Assembly (NCBI RefSeq): GCF_002811475.1 | Contig: NZ_NPDL01000009.1 | Span: 21,171-85,170 of the forward strand | From: Leptospira hartskeerlii | GTDB taxonomy: Bacteria; Spirochaetota; Leptospiria; Leptospirales; Leptospiraceae | Length of the DNA stretch: 64,000 bases | Reading direction: 5' to 3' | Part shown: positions 36,189 to 44,500 of the stretch, piece by piece | Layout: every line of letters starts with the position of its first letter | Numbering within the stretch: position 1 is the first letter of the stretch | Translations under genes and position numbers: made by a program | The notes under the pieces: model-generated | What the model was told of the DNA's origin: nothing | Database searches by the model: none | The model's input: the letters and a program-made list of their open reading frames with translations, nothing else

Positions 36189-37020
36189 TCGACTCCCCTA
36201 TTTCTTCAGACTCGGTCTTTTTGTCGGAGTTTGGATTTACTGGTCCTGCTTTCTTTTCCTGAAGGATAGTATTTAAAAGATTTTTTAATTCGATCGGTTT
36301 GACCGGATGGATCATTTCCCCATCGTGACAGACCGAAATTTCTCCTGTTTCTTCCGAAGTGACCACTACTACAGCGTCGGATTCTTCCGCGATCCCGAGC
36401 GCCGCTCTGTGTCTAGCGCCCATACGTGCATCGTCTAAATTTTGGGCCATCGGTAAAAAAGCACCTGCACATGCGATCCGGTTCTGCTCTATGATGACTG
36501 CTCCATCATGAAGCGCGGTATTCTTTTTGAATATGGTAAGAAGAAGACTCGTAGAGAGAATAGCATCCAACTGAACCGCTTGCTCCGCGATGTCTTTGAG
36601 ACTATGCTCTCTGACGATCGCAATCAAAGATCCCGTCTTATTTTTGGCCATGATCTTGGCGGCCTCTACGATCTCATCCAGATCAGTTACAGTCTTTAAA
36701 AGAAAAGGACGGAACAATCGAAGCCTCGCCATATCGCCAGTGATCTTACGAAGTTCCGGCTGGAGTAGAACGATGATCGCAAACACAAGTGCAGGACGGA
36801 TATTGTCTATGATCCAATCCAGAAGTTCAAAATTCAATGTTTGGGCAAAGATCCCAAGCACCCAAATAAGGCCGATCCCCAAGAGAAGCTGGACCCCTCT
36901 TGTCCTACGGATGGTAGAATAGAATTGATAGATTAAAAAACTAACGATCAGAATATCCAGGACCATAACGATCCCGAACTTATCACTTTGGAATAAACTG
37001 ATGTTTTTTAAAAAATCCAT
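36181..37020 (-). CDS. cdaA: Diadenylate cyclase CdaA (c-di-AMP synthase)
   Basis: Makes cyclic di-AMP from two ATP. Three N-terminal membrane helices (about residues 15-85), then the DAC domain with the catalytic DGA ([13 protein letters not shown]) and RHR ([29 protein letters not shown], as adjoining segments). The 279-residue length is normal. It lies 11 bp after dapB and overlaps cdaR. c-di-AMP usually governs potassium and turgor and cell-wall homeostasis, fitting the dapAB and bactofilin neighbours. Confidence 0.96.
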   Translation of the reverse strand: MDFLKNISLFQSDKFGIVMVLDILIVSFLIYQFYSTIRRTRGVQLLLGIGLIWVLGIFAQTLNFELLDWIIDNIRPALVFAIIVLLQPELRKITGDMARLRLFRPFLLKTVTDLDEIVEAAKIMAKNKTGSLIAIVREHSLKDIAEQAVQLDAILSTSLLLTIFKKNTALHDGAVIIEQNRIACAGAFLPMAQNLDDARMGARHRAALGIAEESDAVVVVTSEETGEISVCHDGEMIHPVKPIELKNLLNTILQEKKAGPVNPNSDKKTESEEIGESND

Positions 37021-37031
37021 TCCAAGAACCT

Positions 37032-37838
37032 TTATAACCCTAATACGGAAAACATATCGTAGAGGCCTTTTTCTCTTCCGATCAAAAATTCGGCGGCTTT
37101 TACAGAACCGACTGCGAATGTTTTTCTATCCTGTGCCTTATGGGAAATTTCCACTCTTTCTTCGGGAGTGAAAAAATAGACTGTATGATCTCCGATCACT
37201 TCTCCCGCTCTGAGAGTATGGATCGCTATTTCTTTAGGATCTCTTTCCGGAAGAATTCCGTGGCGGCCGTGTATAACATTTGACTCCGTTCTGGAGAGAG
37301 TTTCTAAAAGTATGGCCTTCAGTTTTTCTGCGGTTCCGGAAGGAGCATCTTTTTTATGACGATGATGGATGTCTTGGATCTCGATATCGGCCAGATCTCC
37401 CATGACTCTTGCGGCGATCTCAGTCAGTTTAAATAGAAGATTCACCCCGATGGACATATTTGGAGAATACACGATCGGGATCATTTTAGAAGTTTCTTTT
37501 AATAATTCCTTATGAGTTTCCGTAATGCCTGTCGTTCCTACCACAACAGGTTTTTTGAATTCTTTACAGGCAGACAGAACGTCCGACAAAATTTCTCTAA
37601 TAGAAAAATCGATCACAGTATCCGAATCTGAAATGGATTTAGAAAGATCGTCCGAAAACAAAATTTCATTTTGTTTGAGCCCGGAATGTAAACCGGAATC
37701 CAAACCTAGATAAACGGAACCCTTACTTACTACCGCAGCGGAAAGTTCCGAAACTTTAGATTGGGAAAGGACTTGGATAATAGCCTTCCCCATTCTTCCA
37801 GAAGCACCAATGACTGCGACACGATTCTTGCGGGCCAA
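37032..37838 (-). CDS. dapB: 4-hydroxy-tetrahydrodipicolinate reductase
   Basis: Reduces the DapA product on the way to diaminopimelate and lysine. Nucleotide motif [14 protein letters not shown] at the N-terminus; [15 protein letters not shown]; and the catalytic [13 protein letters not shown]. The 268-residue length is normal. It follows dapA by 10 bp. Confidence 0.97.
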   Translation of the reverse strand: MARKNRVAVIGASGRMGKAIIQVLSQSKVSELSAAVVSKGSVYLGLDSGLHSGLKQNEILFSDDLSKSISDSDTVIDFSIREILSDVLSACKEFKKPVVVGTTGITETHKELLKETSKMIPIVYSPNMSIGVNLLFKLTEIAARVMGDLADIEIQDIHHRHKKDAPSGTAEKLKAILLETLSRTESNVIHGRHGILPERDPKEIAIHTLRAGEVIGDHTVYFFTPEERVEISHKAQDRKTFAVGSVKAAEFLIGREKGLYDMFSVLGL

Positions 37839-37848
37839 ATCGAATTCC

Positions 37849-38733
37849 TTATTTATAACCTTTTGCTAACAGATCGGAAACCGTTTTTTTCAAACGATCC
37901 GCTCCAGCGCCCGCACTCAAAGATGTCATAGGAAGACGGATCTCACCGGAACAGAATCCATTCCAACTCATTACCGCTTTGATCGGAATAGGATTGGTTT
38001 CTATAAATGCTAACGCGAATAATTCTACGAAATCATAATGGATCTTTTGCGCAGAGCTCAAGTCCCCTTTTTGAAAGGACTCAACTAACTTCACTAAACT
38101 TTCCGGGAATAGATTCGAGATAACGGAAACTACACCTTTTCCGCCTAAGGAAAGAAGAGGAAGGGTCAGATTATCATCTCCGGAAAGAACAGTCATCTTG
38201 TCTCCGACAAGAGAGATCAATTTGGACATTTGTCCTAGATCTCCAGTGGCTTCTTTCATGGATCTGATCTTTGGATGTTCCGAAAGACGAAGAACAGTTT
38301 CCGGCAATAAATTCACGGAAGTCCTACCCGGAATATTGTACAACATCACAGGCACAGAAGAATGATCCGCGATCTCTTTAAAATGAAGGTACAAACCTTC
38401 TTGAGTTGGTTTATTATAATACGGATTGACTTGTAGTATCCCGTCCACTCCGTCTTTGCAAGCTGCCTCGGTCAGTTCCACCGCCTCTCTAGTAGAATTG
38501 GAACCGGTTCCTGCCACGACCAAAACCCGCTTTTTGACATGTTTCACGGTTTCGCGGATCAGTTCCGCGTGTTCTTCATGAGAAAGTGTAGGAGATTCGC
38601 CAGTGGTACCGCATGGCACCACACCGCTTACCCTCGCTTGGATCTGTTTATCCAAAAGAGAAAAATAGGAATCATAGTCTATTTTCCCGTTCCGGAATGG
38701 GGTAATAATGGCAGTAAATACGCCTTGAAACAT
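37849..38733 (-). CDS. dapA: 4-hydroxy-tetrahydrodipicolinate synthase
   Basis: Condenses pyruvate with aspartate semialdehyde. Class I aldolase features: [27 protein letters not shown], the catalytic Tyr in [12 protein letters not shown], and the Schiff-base Lys in SMKEATGD. The ATG at 38733, with AGGA about 11 bases upstream, is preferred to the longer frame beginning at 38769, because the family starts directly at M-F-x-G. It is 294 residues from this start. dapB follows in the same operon. Confidence 0.96.
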   Translation of the reverse strand: MFQGVFTAIITPFRNGKIDYDSYFSLLDKQIQARVSGVVPCGTTGESPTLSHEEHAELIRETVKHVKKRVLVVAGTGSNSTREAVELTEAACKDGVDGILQVNPYYNKPTQEGLYLHFKEIADHSSVPVMLYNIPGRTSVNLLPETVLRLSEHPKIRSMKEATGDLGQMSKLISLVGDKMTVLSGDDNLTLPLLSLGGKGVVSVISNLFPESLVKLVESFQKGDLSSAQKIHYDFVELFALAFIETNPIPIKAVMSWNGFCSGEIRLPMTSLSAGAGADRLKKTVSDLLAKGYK

Positions 38734-38773
38734 AATATATAAATTCCTGATCCCTGGGCGATTTGGCAACCGT

Positions 38774-39991
38774 TTAATAATGATTCCGTACTTGGTCCAT
38801 TCTCCAACTGAGGTAGATTAATACGCCCATTTCCAAAAAACCTGACCAAACGAATGTAGAAGGAATTCCGATCCGATCGGAGAAAAATCCGGATAAAATT
38901 CCGGAAAATGCAGGCACCAAAAGAAAGACCAGGCTATAGAGAGAAAGTATCCTTCCTCTGATATGATTTTCAGTATTTTGCTGGATCCCCGCCGGGATCA
39001 GAGTGATGATCACTCCGGTCATAAACCCAAACACGAAAAAACAAATGGAAGTTAGCACCAAACTTTCCGCAAGAAACGGAATAAGTGAGAACAAAAAACA
39101 ACTGAAGAGAGCGGATCCGAAAAGAATATGCCCCTTCTTCTTTAAACCATGAAGAAGAAATGTAACTCCTCCCCCGATTACAAGCCCAACCCCTAAAGCG
39201 GAAAGTATGGCTCCTCTTTGCCCTTCGCTTAGACCTAAAATTTCCTTGGCGTATTTAGGAAGAAGGACCTGAACTGGACCGACTAACAGAACCACGGCGC
39301 CCATTAGTAATAAGAACTGAGATACTAACGGAGAATTTTTTAAATACTCAACTAACTCAGAGATCCCTGGACCGGAAGAAGTTTGGCTTCTTTCCCTCAT
39401 CTGTACCGGGATCAATACCAAAAAGAAAACGCTCAGAACATAAGCGGAGCCTATGCTCATAAAAACATATTTAAAGGAAAAATATTCCTTAAAATATCCG
39501 GCTACTAAAGGAGCAAGACCATAGCCAAAAAGAACAAGAGTGTTTAGCCAAACACTATGTTTTCCTATTTTAGAATGTTCTAATAGATCTCCTAGTATCG
39601 CAAATCTCCCAGGCATCACAAAAGAGAGTCCTATCCCGGAAAGGACTGAGGATACTAGAAGAAGATACGGTTTTCCAGGAGAGATCCATTCCAAATGCAA
39701 TGCCAAAGCAGCAAATCCGGAACCACAGGCCATAGAAATTTGAGCTGCTGCAAGAAGCCATTTCCTGGAATATTTATCTAATAATCTACCTGCGGTGAAA
39801 CTTAAAAACAGAAGAGGAAAACATATAAAGAAGAAGACCCACCCAGAAAAAGTATCCGAATTGGAAATGCTTTGGGAAAGAATAATGGCGGTATAATTGA
39901 ACATATTACCCGCGAGTAAGCCCAAAATAGAAGAAAGATAGTAAAAAAGAATCACGGGAAGAAGATTGAGAAAAATCAACTCCCCAGGCAA
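38774..39991 (-). CDS. Major facilitator superfamily transporter
   Basis: 405 residues with about twelve membrane helices. The loop 2-3 motif [14 protein letters not shown] (the MFS G-R-L-x-D-x-x-x-R-K pattern) is clear, and a similar motif, GFFSDRIG, stands near the C-terminal half. It starts with TTG, with AGGA seven bases upstream, 9 bp after the PilZ gene. The sequence looks like the MFS_3 group (drug, enterobactin or lysophospholipid exporters), but the substrate cannot be told. The dapA start lies 40 bp further on. Confidence 0.85.
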   Translation of the reverse strand: MPGELIFLNLLPVILFYYLSSILGLLAGNMFNYTAIILSQSISNSDTFSGWVFFFICFPLLFLSFTAGRLLDKYSRKWLLAAAQISMACGSGFAALALHLEWISPGKPYLLLVSSVLSGIGLSFVMPGRFAILGDLLEHSKIGKHSVWLNTLVLFGYGLAPLVAGYFKEYFSFKYVFMSIGSAYVLSVFFLVLIPVQMRERSQTSSGPGISELVEYLKNSPLVSQFLLLMGAVVLLVGPVQVLLPKYAKEILGLSEGQRGAILSALGVGLVIGGGVTFLLHGLKKKGHILFGSALFSCFLFSLIPFLAESLVLTSICFFVFGFMTGVIITLIPAGIQQNTENHIRGRILSLYSLVFLLVPAFSGILSGFFSDRIGIPSTFVWSGFLEMGVLIYLSWRMDQVRNHY

Positions 39992-40000
39992 GCCGTTTTC

Positions 40001-40360
40001 CTAGAAGAAAGCTTTATCTATCGATATTGCCAATTTAGTAATATAGCCTGGCATAGGAATTCTAACCGAAAAATTAATGCCCAAAATAAGGTAATCTTGA
40101 TCTTCATAGGTAATAAAGTCCTTTCTAACTATAGTACCTTCGAAAAGTATCCGATTACTTCGGTCAGGACTCTGAATGTAACCCTTTAGATGAGACCCTA
40201 AAGCGATTTTATGTTCGTCATTTATCGGACCGATCAACCCTACTCCTACTTCGGAAATATCAAATACAAATCCATTAAACGCCAGATCTTCTATATTGGC
40301 ATGCACTTCAAATTTACATAATTCTTCGGAAGAATACCGAGGCGCTCTCCTGCGTTCCAT
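40001..40360 (-). CDS. PilZ-domain protein
   Basis: 119 residues from the ATG at 40360. The N-terminal RRRAPRY (RxxxR-type) and, later, DISEVGVGL (D/N-x-S-x-x-G) form the c-di-GMP-binding signature of PilZ; strands such as LGSHLKGYIQSP and ILFEGTIVRK complete the barrel. It is a stand-alone c-di-GMP receptor with no other domain. The frame is open to 40435, but that extension is hydrophobic-basic and unlike the family, so the shorter start is preferred. The MFS gene follows 9 bp after its stop. Confidence 0.85.
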   Translation of the reverse strand: MERRRAPRYSSEELCKFEVHANIEDLAFNGFVFDISEVGVGLIGPINDEHKIALGSHLKGYIQSPDRSNRILFEGTIVRKDFITYEDQDYLILGINFSVRIPMPGYITKLAISIDKAFF

Positions 40361-40858
40361 TTTTTCTCTACCCAACCTTTGTCGTAAGTATAAGACTTTT
40401 AAAAAGAAAAAAACCAACCCAAGATTTTCTCTCAAGCCCTGATTAAGTCATACTCGATTAATAATTTATTTCCATTTAATTGAATAAAGCGGATGTTCCA
40501 GTAACACTTAGGGAACGAATTTGGCCCAAATCACTTACTCAATTCAAAATAGACGACCGCGCACAAACCAATCCATCAAGTAACAAACGAACACTGTTTT
40601 CTAAGTCACCCCCCGTGACATATCCACTCATTCGAGGGATAAAAAAGTATATTATAAAAATTTAATTATATATCAAACGTTCTGTTCTAACAGTGTTCAT
40701 TTTAAAATTCCATATTGTAATATTACAAATGTTCAATATAGGAAAAATTATTTTATAAGCGAAATATAATTGGAGTGACTTCGAAATTCCAGCATCCATG
40801 CTTTGGCTCGAAGAGAATATAGAAATCTCCTTCAATAGAGAGTGGAGTTAATTTAAAA
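40361..40858. promoter_or_regulatory. Palindrome-rich intergenic region upstream of the SGNH hydrolase
   Basis: About 500 bp without a credible gene. It holds GAACACTGTT (40589-40598) and its exact inverted copy AACAGTGTTC (40689-40698); a GTCAC/GTGAC hairpin with a C5 loop (40605-40619); CTGTT/AACAG (40682-40693); and a perfect 14-bp palindrome TTGTAATATTACAA (40715-40728). The stretch from 40640 on is very AT-rich. GTGGAG lies about 14 bases before the ATG at 40859. This resembles a regulated promoter with two operator types, but no regulator can be named. Confidence 0.45.
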
Positions 40859-42133
40859 ATGAACATTCGAAACTTTTGGAAAATCCTAAGCGGGACTTTC
40901 CTAATCATGGGAGCTTCCACGCTTTCGGCACAAAGCCAAGCGCAAATGTTTTCCAGACCCGGAGTAATTGGTGACTCCTTAAGCCAGGGTTTTTATGGCG
41001 CAACGGTAGAAGAGAAAACTCAAAACTGGGCTTATCCTGTTTTAGTCTCAAAACAAGCTGGTTCCAACGTTTCGTATAACGTTCTCAAAGGACCGTACTT
41101 AAATTTCGAAGATGTGCTTAAAGGTGATTGCGGGGTATTCTGCATCGCTGCTTCCATCATTGGTGGAAACGGATCTACTGTTGGACTTCCAACACATGCA
41201 GGGATCACCGGCGCGGATTACACTACGGTTTTACAAACCTCCGGTCAGTGTGAGAATATTAATGCAACTACTTGGGCCAAACAATGGTATTGGGAAACTT
41301 GGTACTGGTATACTTATCGCTGGGTGCAAGTTCCAGATTGCCAATCTCCGGATAAATTCCACCAATTCGGTTTAAGAAGTTCCGGAACCCAAATGCAAGT
41401 AATGCAGGCAGTGAAACCTAGTTTCTTGTTCGGAACCGCAGCTGCGAACCATGTCCTTTGTACTGCATTAAGCACTTCCACAGATTGTTTGGACCAAGCA
41501 AGATTTTTGCGGGATATCCGTTCTACCATGTCTAAAATGGCTGCGATCGGTTCCATCAAAGGTGGAGTTCTGTTTACCGTTCCGAACGTAACTTCTATCG
41601 CGTTTTTAGAAAACTATAATGATCCTCAGGGAAGAGTAAACTATTCCGGTTTGAAAGCATTCTTCCGATCTTCGGTTTCTGATCCTTCTCAAGTTTTAGA
41701 TAAGAATGAGGTTGCCACCATTACGAATTTCTTAACTTCCATAAACAACGAAGTGAAAGCTCAAGCTGTGGCGATGGGATTTGCATTAGCAGATCTTAAA
41801 GTTCTTTTTGACGATTTGAAAGAGAATGGTCGATTGATCAAAAGTCCTTCCGGTTATAGCCCAGGTTATGCAAAAGCTAACTGGCCTCTTCCTGGCCAAC
41901 CTGGTATTTTTGGCTTGGACGGAGTACATCCGAATATGTACGGCCACTCGGTTTTCGCGAACGAGCTGATCAAAGCGATCAATTCCAAATACGGTTATTC
42001 TATTCCGCAAGTAAGCGAATACACCGCTTGGTACTATGATTCTTTAAATCGTAATCCGGTTGACTTGAAAAAATTCCTGACAGACACTTTGTTCGGTCAG
42101 TTTATTTCTTGGGTCATCGGAATTTTCGTTTAA
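40859..42133 (+). CDS. Secreted SGNH/GDSL-type hydrolase
   Basis: 424 residues with a signal peptide ([25 protein letters not shown], cleavage near AQS or AQA). The four SGNH blocks can be read: [11 protein letters not shown] with nucleophile Ser near residue 40; a Gly-containing block around [16 protein letters not shown] carrying the Asn; and [10 protein letters not shown] near residue 360 with the catalytic Asp and His. It is therefore probably an active esterase or lipase acting in the periplasm or outside the cell. The Trp/Tyr-rich segment [20 protein letters not shown] near residue 145 is unusual. It has a long upstream regulatory region, and a hairpin follows the stop. Confidence 0.85.
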   Translation: MNIRNFWKILSGTFLIMGASTLSAQSQAQMFSRPGVIGDSLSQGFYGATVEEKTQNWAYPVLVSKQAGSNVSYNVLKGPYLNFEDVLKGDCGVFCIAASIIGGNGSTVGLPTHAGITGADYTTVLQTSGQCENINATTWAKQWYWETWYWYTYRWVQVPDCQSPDKFHQFGLRSSGTQMQVMQAVKPSFLFGTAAANHVLCTALSTSTDCLDQARFLRDIRSTMSKMAAIGSIKGGVLFTVPNVTSIAFLENYNDPQGRVNYSGLKAFFRSSVSDPSQVLDKNEVATITNFLTSINNEVKAQAVAMGFALADLKVLFDDLKENGRLIKSPSGYSPGYAKANWPLPGQPGIFGLDGVHPNMYGHSVFANELIKAINSKYGYSIPQVSEYTAWYYDSLNRNPVDLKKFLTDTLFGQFISWVIGIFV

Positions 42134-42143
42134 TATTTCGAAG

Positions 42144-42171
42144 TGTTTCCCGCTCACTCGGGCGGGAAACA
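42144..42171 (+). terminator. Hairpin after the SGNH hydrolase gene
   Basis: TGTTTCCCGC (42144-42153) pairs perfectly with GCGGGAAACA (42162-42171) across an 8-base loop, 11 bp after the stop. There is no clean T run after it on the plus strand (TCTAAATAC), so it may terminate weakly or protect the mRNA end. Confidence 0.55.
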
Positions 42172-42212
42172 TCTAAATACAATCTTCTAATTTCAATTTT
42201 CTTTTTATCATA

Positions 42213-42893
42213 ATGCAATTCTTTCGTTCTTATTGGCCCTGGATCTCAGGTGCAGTTATTTTTATTCTTTGTATTCTATTTATATTTTGGCCGGATAGAA
42301 AAACGAATTCTCCCAGTTTAGGAGAAGAAGCTTCCGAGGTAGTTGATCGAAAATATGGAAGCGGCACCCTGGAATTTCCGGATGCCCCCCATCCTTTTGA
42401 AGAAGATCCGGACATAGAAGGCCCAGCTAAAAGACTTTGGCCTGCAGCTTTTAGAGAAAAGAAAACGGAAGAAGAGAGAGAAAAGATCAGAGAAGAATGG
42501 ATCGATTTTGCAGCAAGATATCCTCGCAATATTTATATCCCGAGCGAATTCCGCCCTCCACTCACTTCAGAAGACGAGAAAAAAGCAAGAGAACAATTGG
42601 ATAAGGTAACTTCTGCGGAATCCAAGTTTGCTTTATCTAGAAATGAAGGCAGATATGCGCAACCTGGATCTGTTCCAACTCGTCCAAGTGACCCGAATGT
42701 AACTCCTGAAGAACAGAAGGCTTACTTCTCTTATAAAATTTCAGAATTAGAATCCAGAATTCAGTTGGTACAGTATGCAATCCAACAAGGTAGAATGGAT
42801 TCTTCTCAGATCCCACAGGCGAATTCCGATATTGCAAGCTGGCAGAAGGAATTACAACAGTTAAGGCAAGTTTCCGAATCGGTGCCTAGATAA
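42213..42893 (+). CDS. Membrane-anchored protein of unknown function
   Basis: 226 residues. One membrane helix near residues 9-26 (WISGAVIFILCILFIFW), then an acidic, Pro-rich region (DAPHPFEEDPDIEG), a helical charged region, and a C-terminal coiled-coil-like helix (ISELESRIQLVQYAIQQGRM and IASWQKELQQLRQVSE). It looks like a tether or adaptor in the periplasm. Its stop overlaps the HEAT-repeat lipoprotein ATG (TAATG), so the two are coupled and may work together. Not recognised as any named family. Confidence 0.6.
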   Translation: MQFFRSYWPWISGAVIFILCILFIFWPDRKTNSPSLGEEASEVVDRKYGSGTLEFPDAPHPFEEDPDIEGPAKRLWPAAFREKKTEEEREKIREEWIDFAARYPRNIYIPSEFRPPLTSEDEKKAREQLDKVTSAESKFALSRNEGRYAQPGSVPTRPSDPNVTPEEQKAYFSYKISELESRIQLVQYAIQQGRMDSSQIPQANSDIASWQKELQQLRQVSESVPR

Positions 42894-44500
42894 TGTTTAT
42901 GAAGTTTAGAGTATATTCTGTTTTTATAATTTGTTTTGGTTGGGGACTGGGAGCTGCCGCTTTTGGCTTGACTTTAGGATGTTTTGGCCCTCCTCGACCG
43001 GATCTTTTGCCCGAAGTTCAAGAAGAAGAATTACCAAGCTTAGAACAAGTAATATCGGATCTCAAAAGCCAAAACCCAAGAATGAGGTCTCAAGCTATTT
43101 TAGAATTAGCATCCAGAAACGAAAAAAAGTTCATCCCTATCGCTCGAGAATGGATGAGATCTTCGGAAGAGATCACAAGAGGCCCCGCTATCTTAGCATT
43201 AGGGATCTGGAAAGATAAATCTTCTCTTCCTGAAATAATGGTTTTTTTAGATCCTAAATCAGGGATCGATATAGGAACTGTGCTAGAATCCATTGCAAGA
43301 ATGGAAGATCCTCGGGCAGGAAACCGTGTTGCTGATCTTTTAAACCAAGAAGATGCAAATATTCGACTATTGGCTGTTGACACTTTGGTTCGGATCAATG
43401 CAAAACAATCCGGAAAAAATATCTTAATCTCCGCCAAATCAAACAAAGATCCGGAGAAGGCTAAAACTTTTGCAATGGCATTAGGAAAACTGAATGTTAT
43501 TGAAGCGGAAGATTATCTTATAGATCTTGCTTCTCATTCCGAGCCTGGCCCCACTTTGGCGGCTTCTTATTTGGCACTTGGAAAGATCCGAAGTAAAAAG
43601 TCCGTTCCACTTCTGGTAAAAGCGTTACAATCGGATTTTGACAAGGGAAGAGAAAATTCTTCTATTTCTCTTATAGAGATCAAAGATCCGAAAATTTTGC
43701 CTTTGGTCCTTCCTATTCTAGAAAACCAAGATAGGGAGATCCGATACAGAGCGGCGGATGTTCTAATTGGAGTTACTAACACCGGATTTTCCACTCACAT
43801 TTTAGAAGTTTTGGTGAAAGGTAAAGCTATAGCAAAGGCCCCTGCAGCGCATGTTTTAGGTCGTATCAAATTTTCAAAAGCAAGAGAAGAGATAGAGAAT
43901 ACATTAGTAGATCCGAATATTCCGGATAGAGAGATCATTGCTCAATCCTTAGGATATTTGGGTGATAAAAAAAGTATACCGGTACTTATTAAAATCTTAA
44001 AAGAAGACCAAACCGAGGCAAGATACGGAGCAGTTTGGGCGTTAGGTGCAATAGGTTCTGAAGAAGCACTTCCATACGTGGAAGAGGCTTGTAAGTCTAA
44101 AGACCAAAAATTGGCAAAGATCGCTTCTGAAAGTTTAGGAATGATCGCTTCCCCTAGATCATTGTCACTTTTAGATAAAAAAACGGAAGATTTTCCGGAT
44201 TTGGCGCCAATCACGCTAGCAGCAATCACTTCTATTCCAGGGGAAGAATCCCGTAAAATTTTAGAAAAATACGCAGAAAGTGAAAATATAAATCTTCACC
44301 AAGTTGCCGTTTCTCAACTAGGGGCCAAAAAAGATCCTGCAAGTGTTCCGGTCTTAATTCGATTGCTGCAAGAGGATTCAAGATCTCGGAATAGAAAGTT
44401 GATTATTTCCGCATTAAGATCCGTTACCGGATTGAAGTTCGCTTCTAAGAACGAGTGGATTAATTGGTATATCGTAAATTTTTCTAAAAAACATCCGTGA
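42893..44500 (+). CDS. HEAT-repeat lipoprotein
   Basis: 535 residues. Signal sequence followed by a lipobox (LTLGC, Cys near residue 30), then about twelve HEAT/PBS-lyase-like repeats, for example SQNPRMRSQAILELASRN, EDANIRLLAVDTLVRIN, QDREIRYRAADVLIGVTN and EARYGAVWALGAIGSEEALPYVEEA. Such repeats make an alpha-solenoid for protein binding. It is translated with the preceding anchored protein. Its 3' end overlaps the convergent sensor gene by 17 bp. Confidence 0.85.
   Translation: MFMKFRVYSVFIICFGWGLGAAAFGLTLGCFGPPRPDLLPEVQEEELPSLEQVISDLKSQNPRMRSQAILELASRNEKKFIPIAREWMRSSEEITRGPAILALGIWKDKSSLPEIMVFLDPKSGIDIGTVLESIARMEDPRAGNRVADLLNQEDANIRLLAVDTLVRINAKQSGKNILISAKSNKDPEKAKTFAMALGKLNVIEAEDYLIDLASHSEPGPTLAASYLALGKIRSKKSVPLLVKALQSDFDKGRENSSISLIEIKDPKILPLVLPILENQDREIRYRAADVLIGVTNTGFSTHILEVLVKGKAIAKAPAAHVLGRIKFSKAREEIENTLVDPNIPDREIIAQSLGYLGDKKSIPVLIKILKEDQTEARYGAVWALGAIGSEEALPYVEEACKSKDQKLAKIASESLGMIASPRSLSLLDKKTEDFPDLAPITLAAITSIPGEESRKILEKYAESENINLHQVAVSQLGAKKDPASVPVLIRLLQEDSRSRNRKLIISALRSVTGLKFASKNEWINWYIVNFSKKHP

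Noticed and set aside
40361..40435. N-terminal extension of the PilZ gene
   Set aside because: The extra 25 residues do not resemble PilZ N-termini, and the RRRAPRY motif normally lies close to the start.
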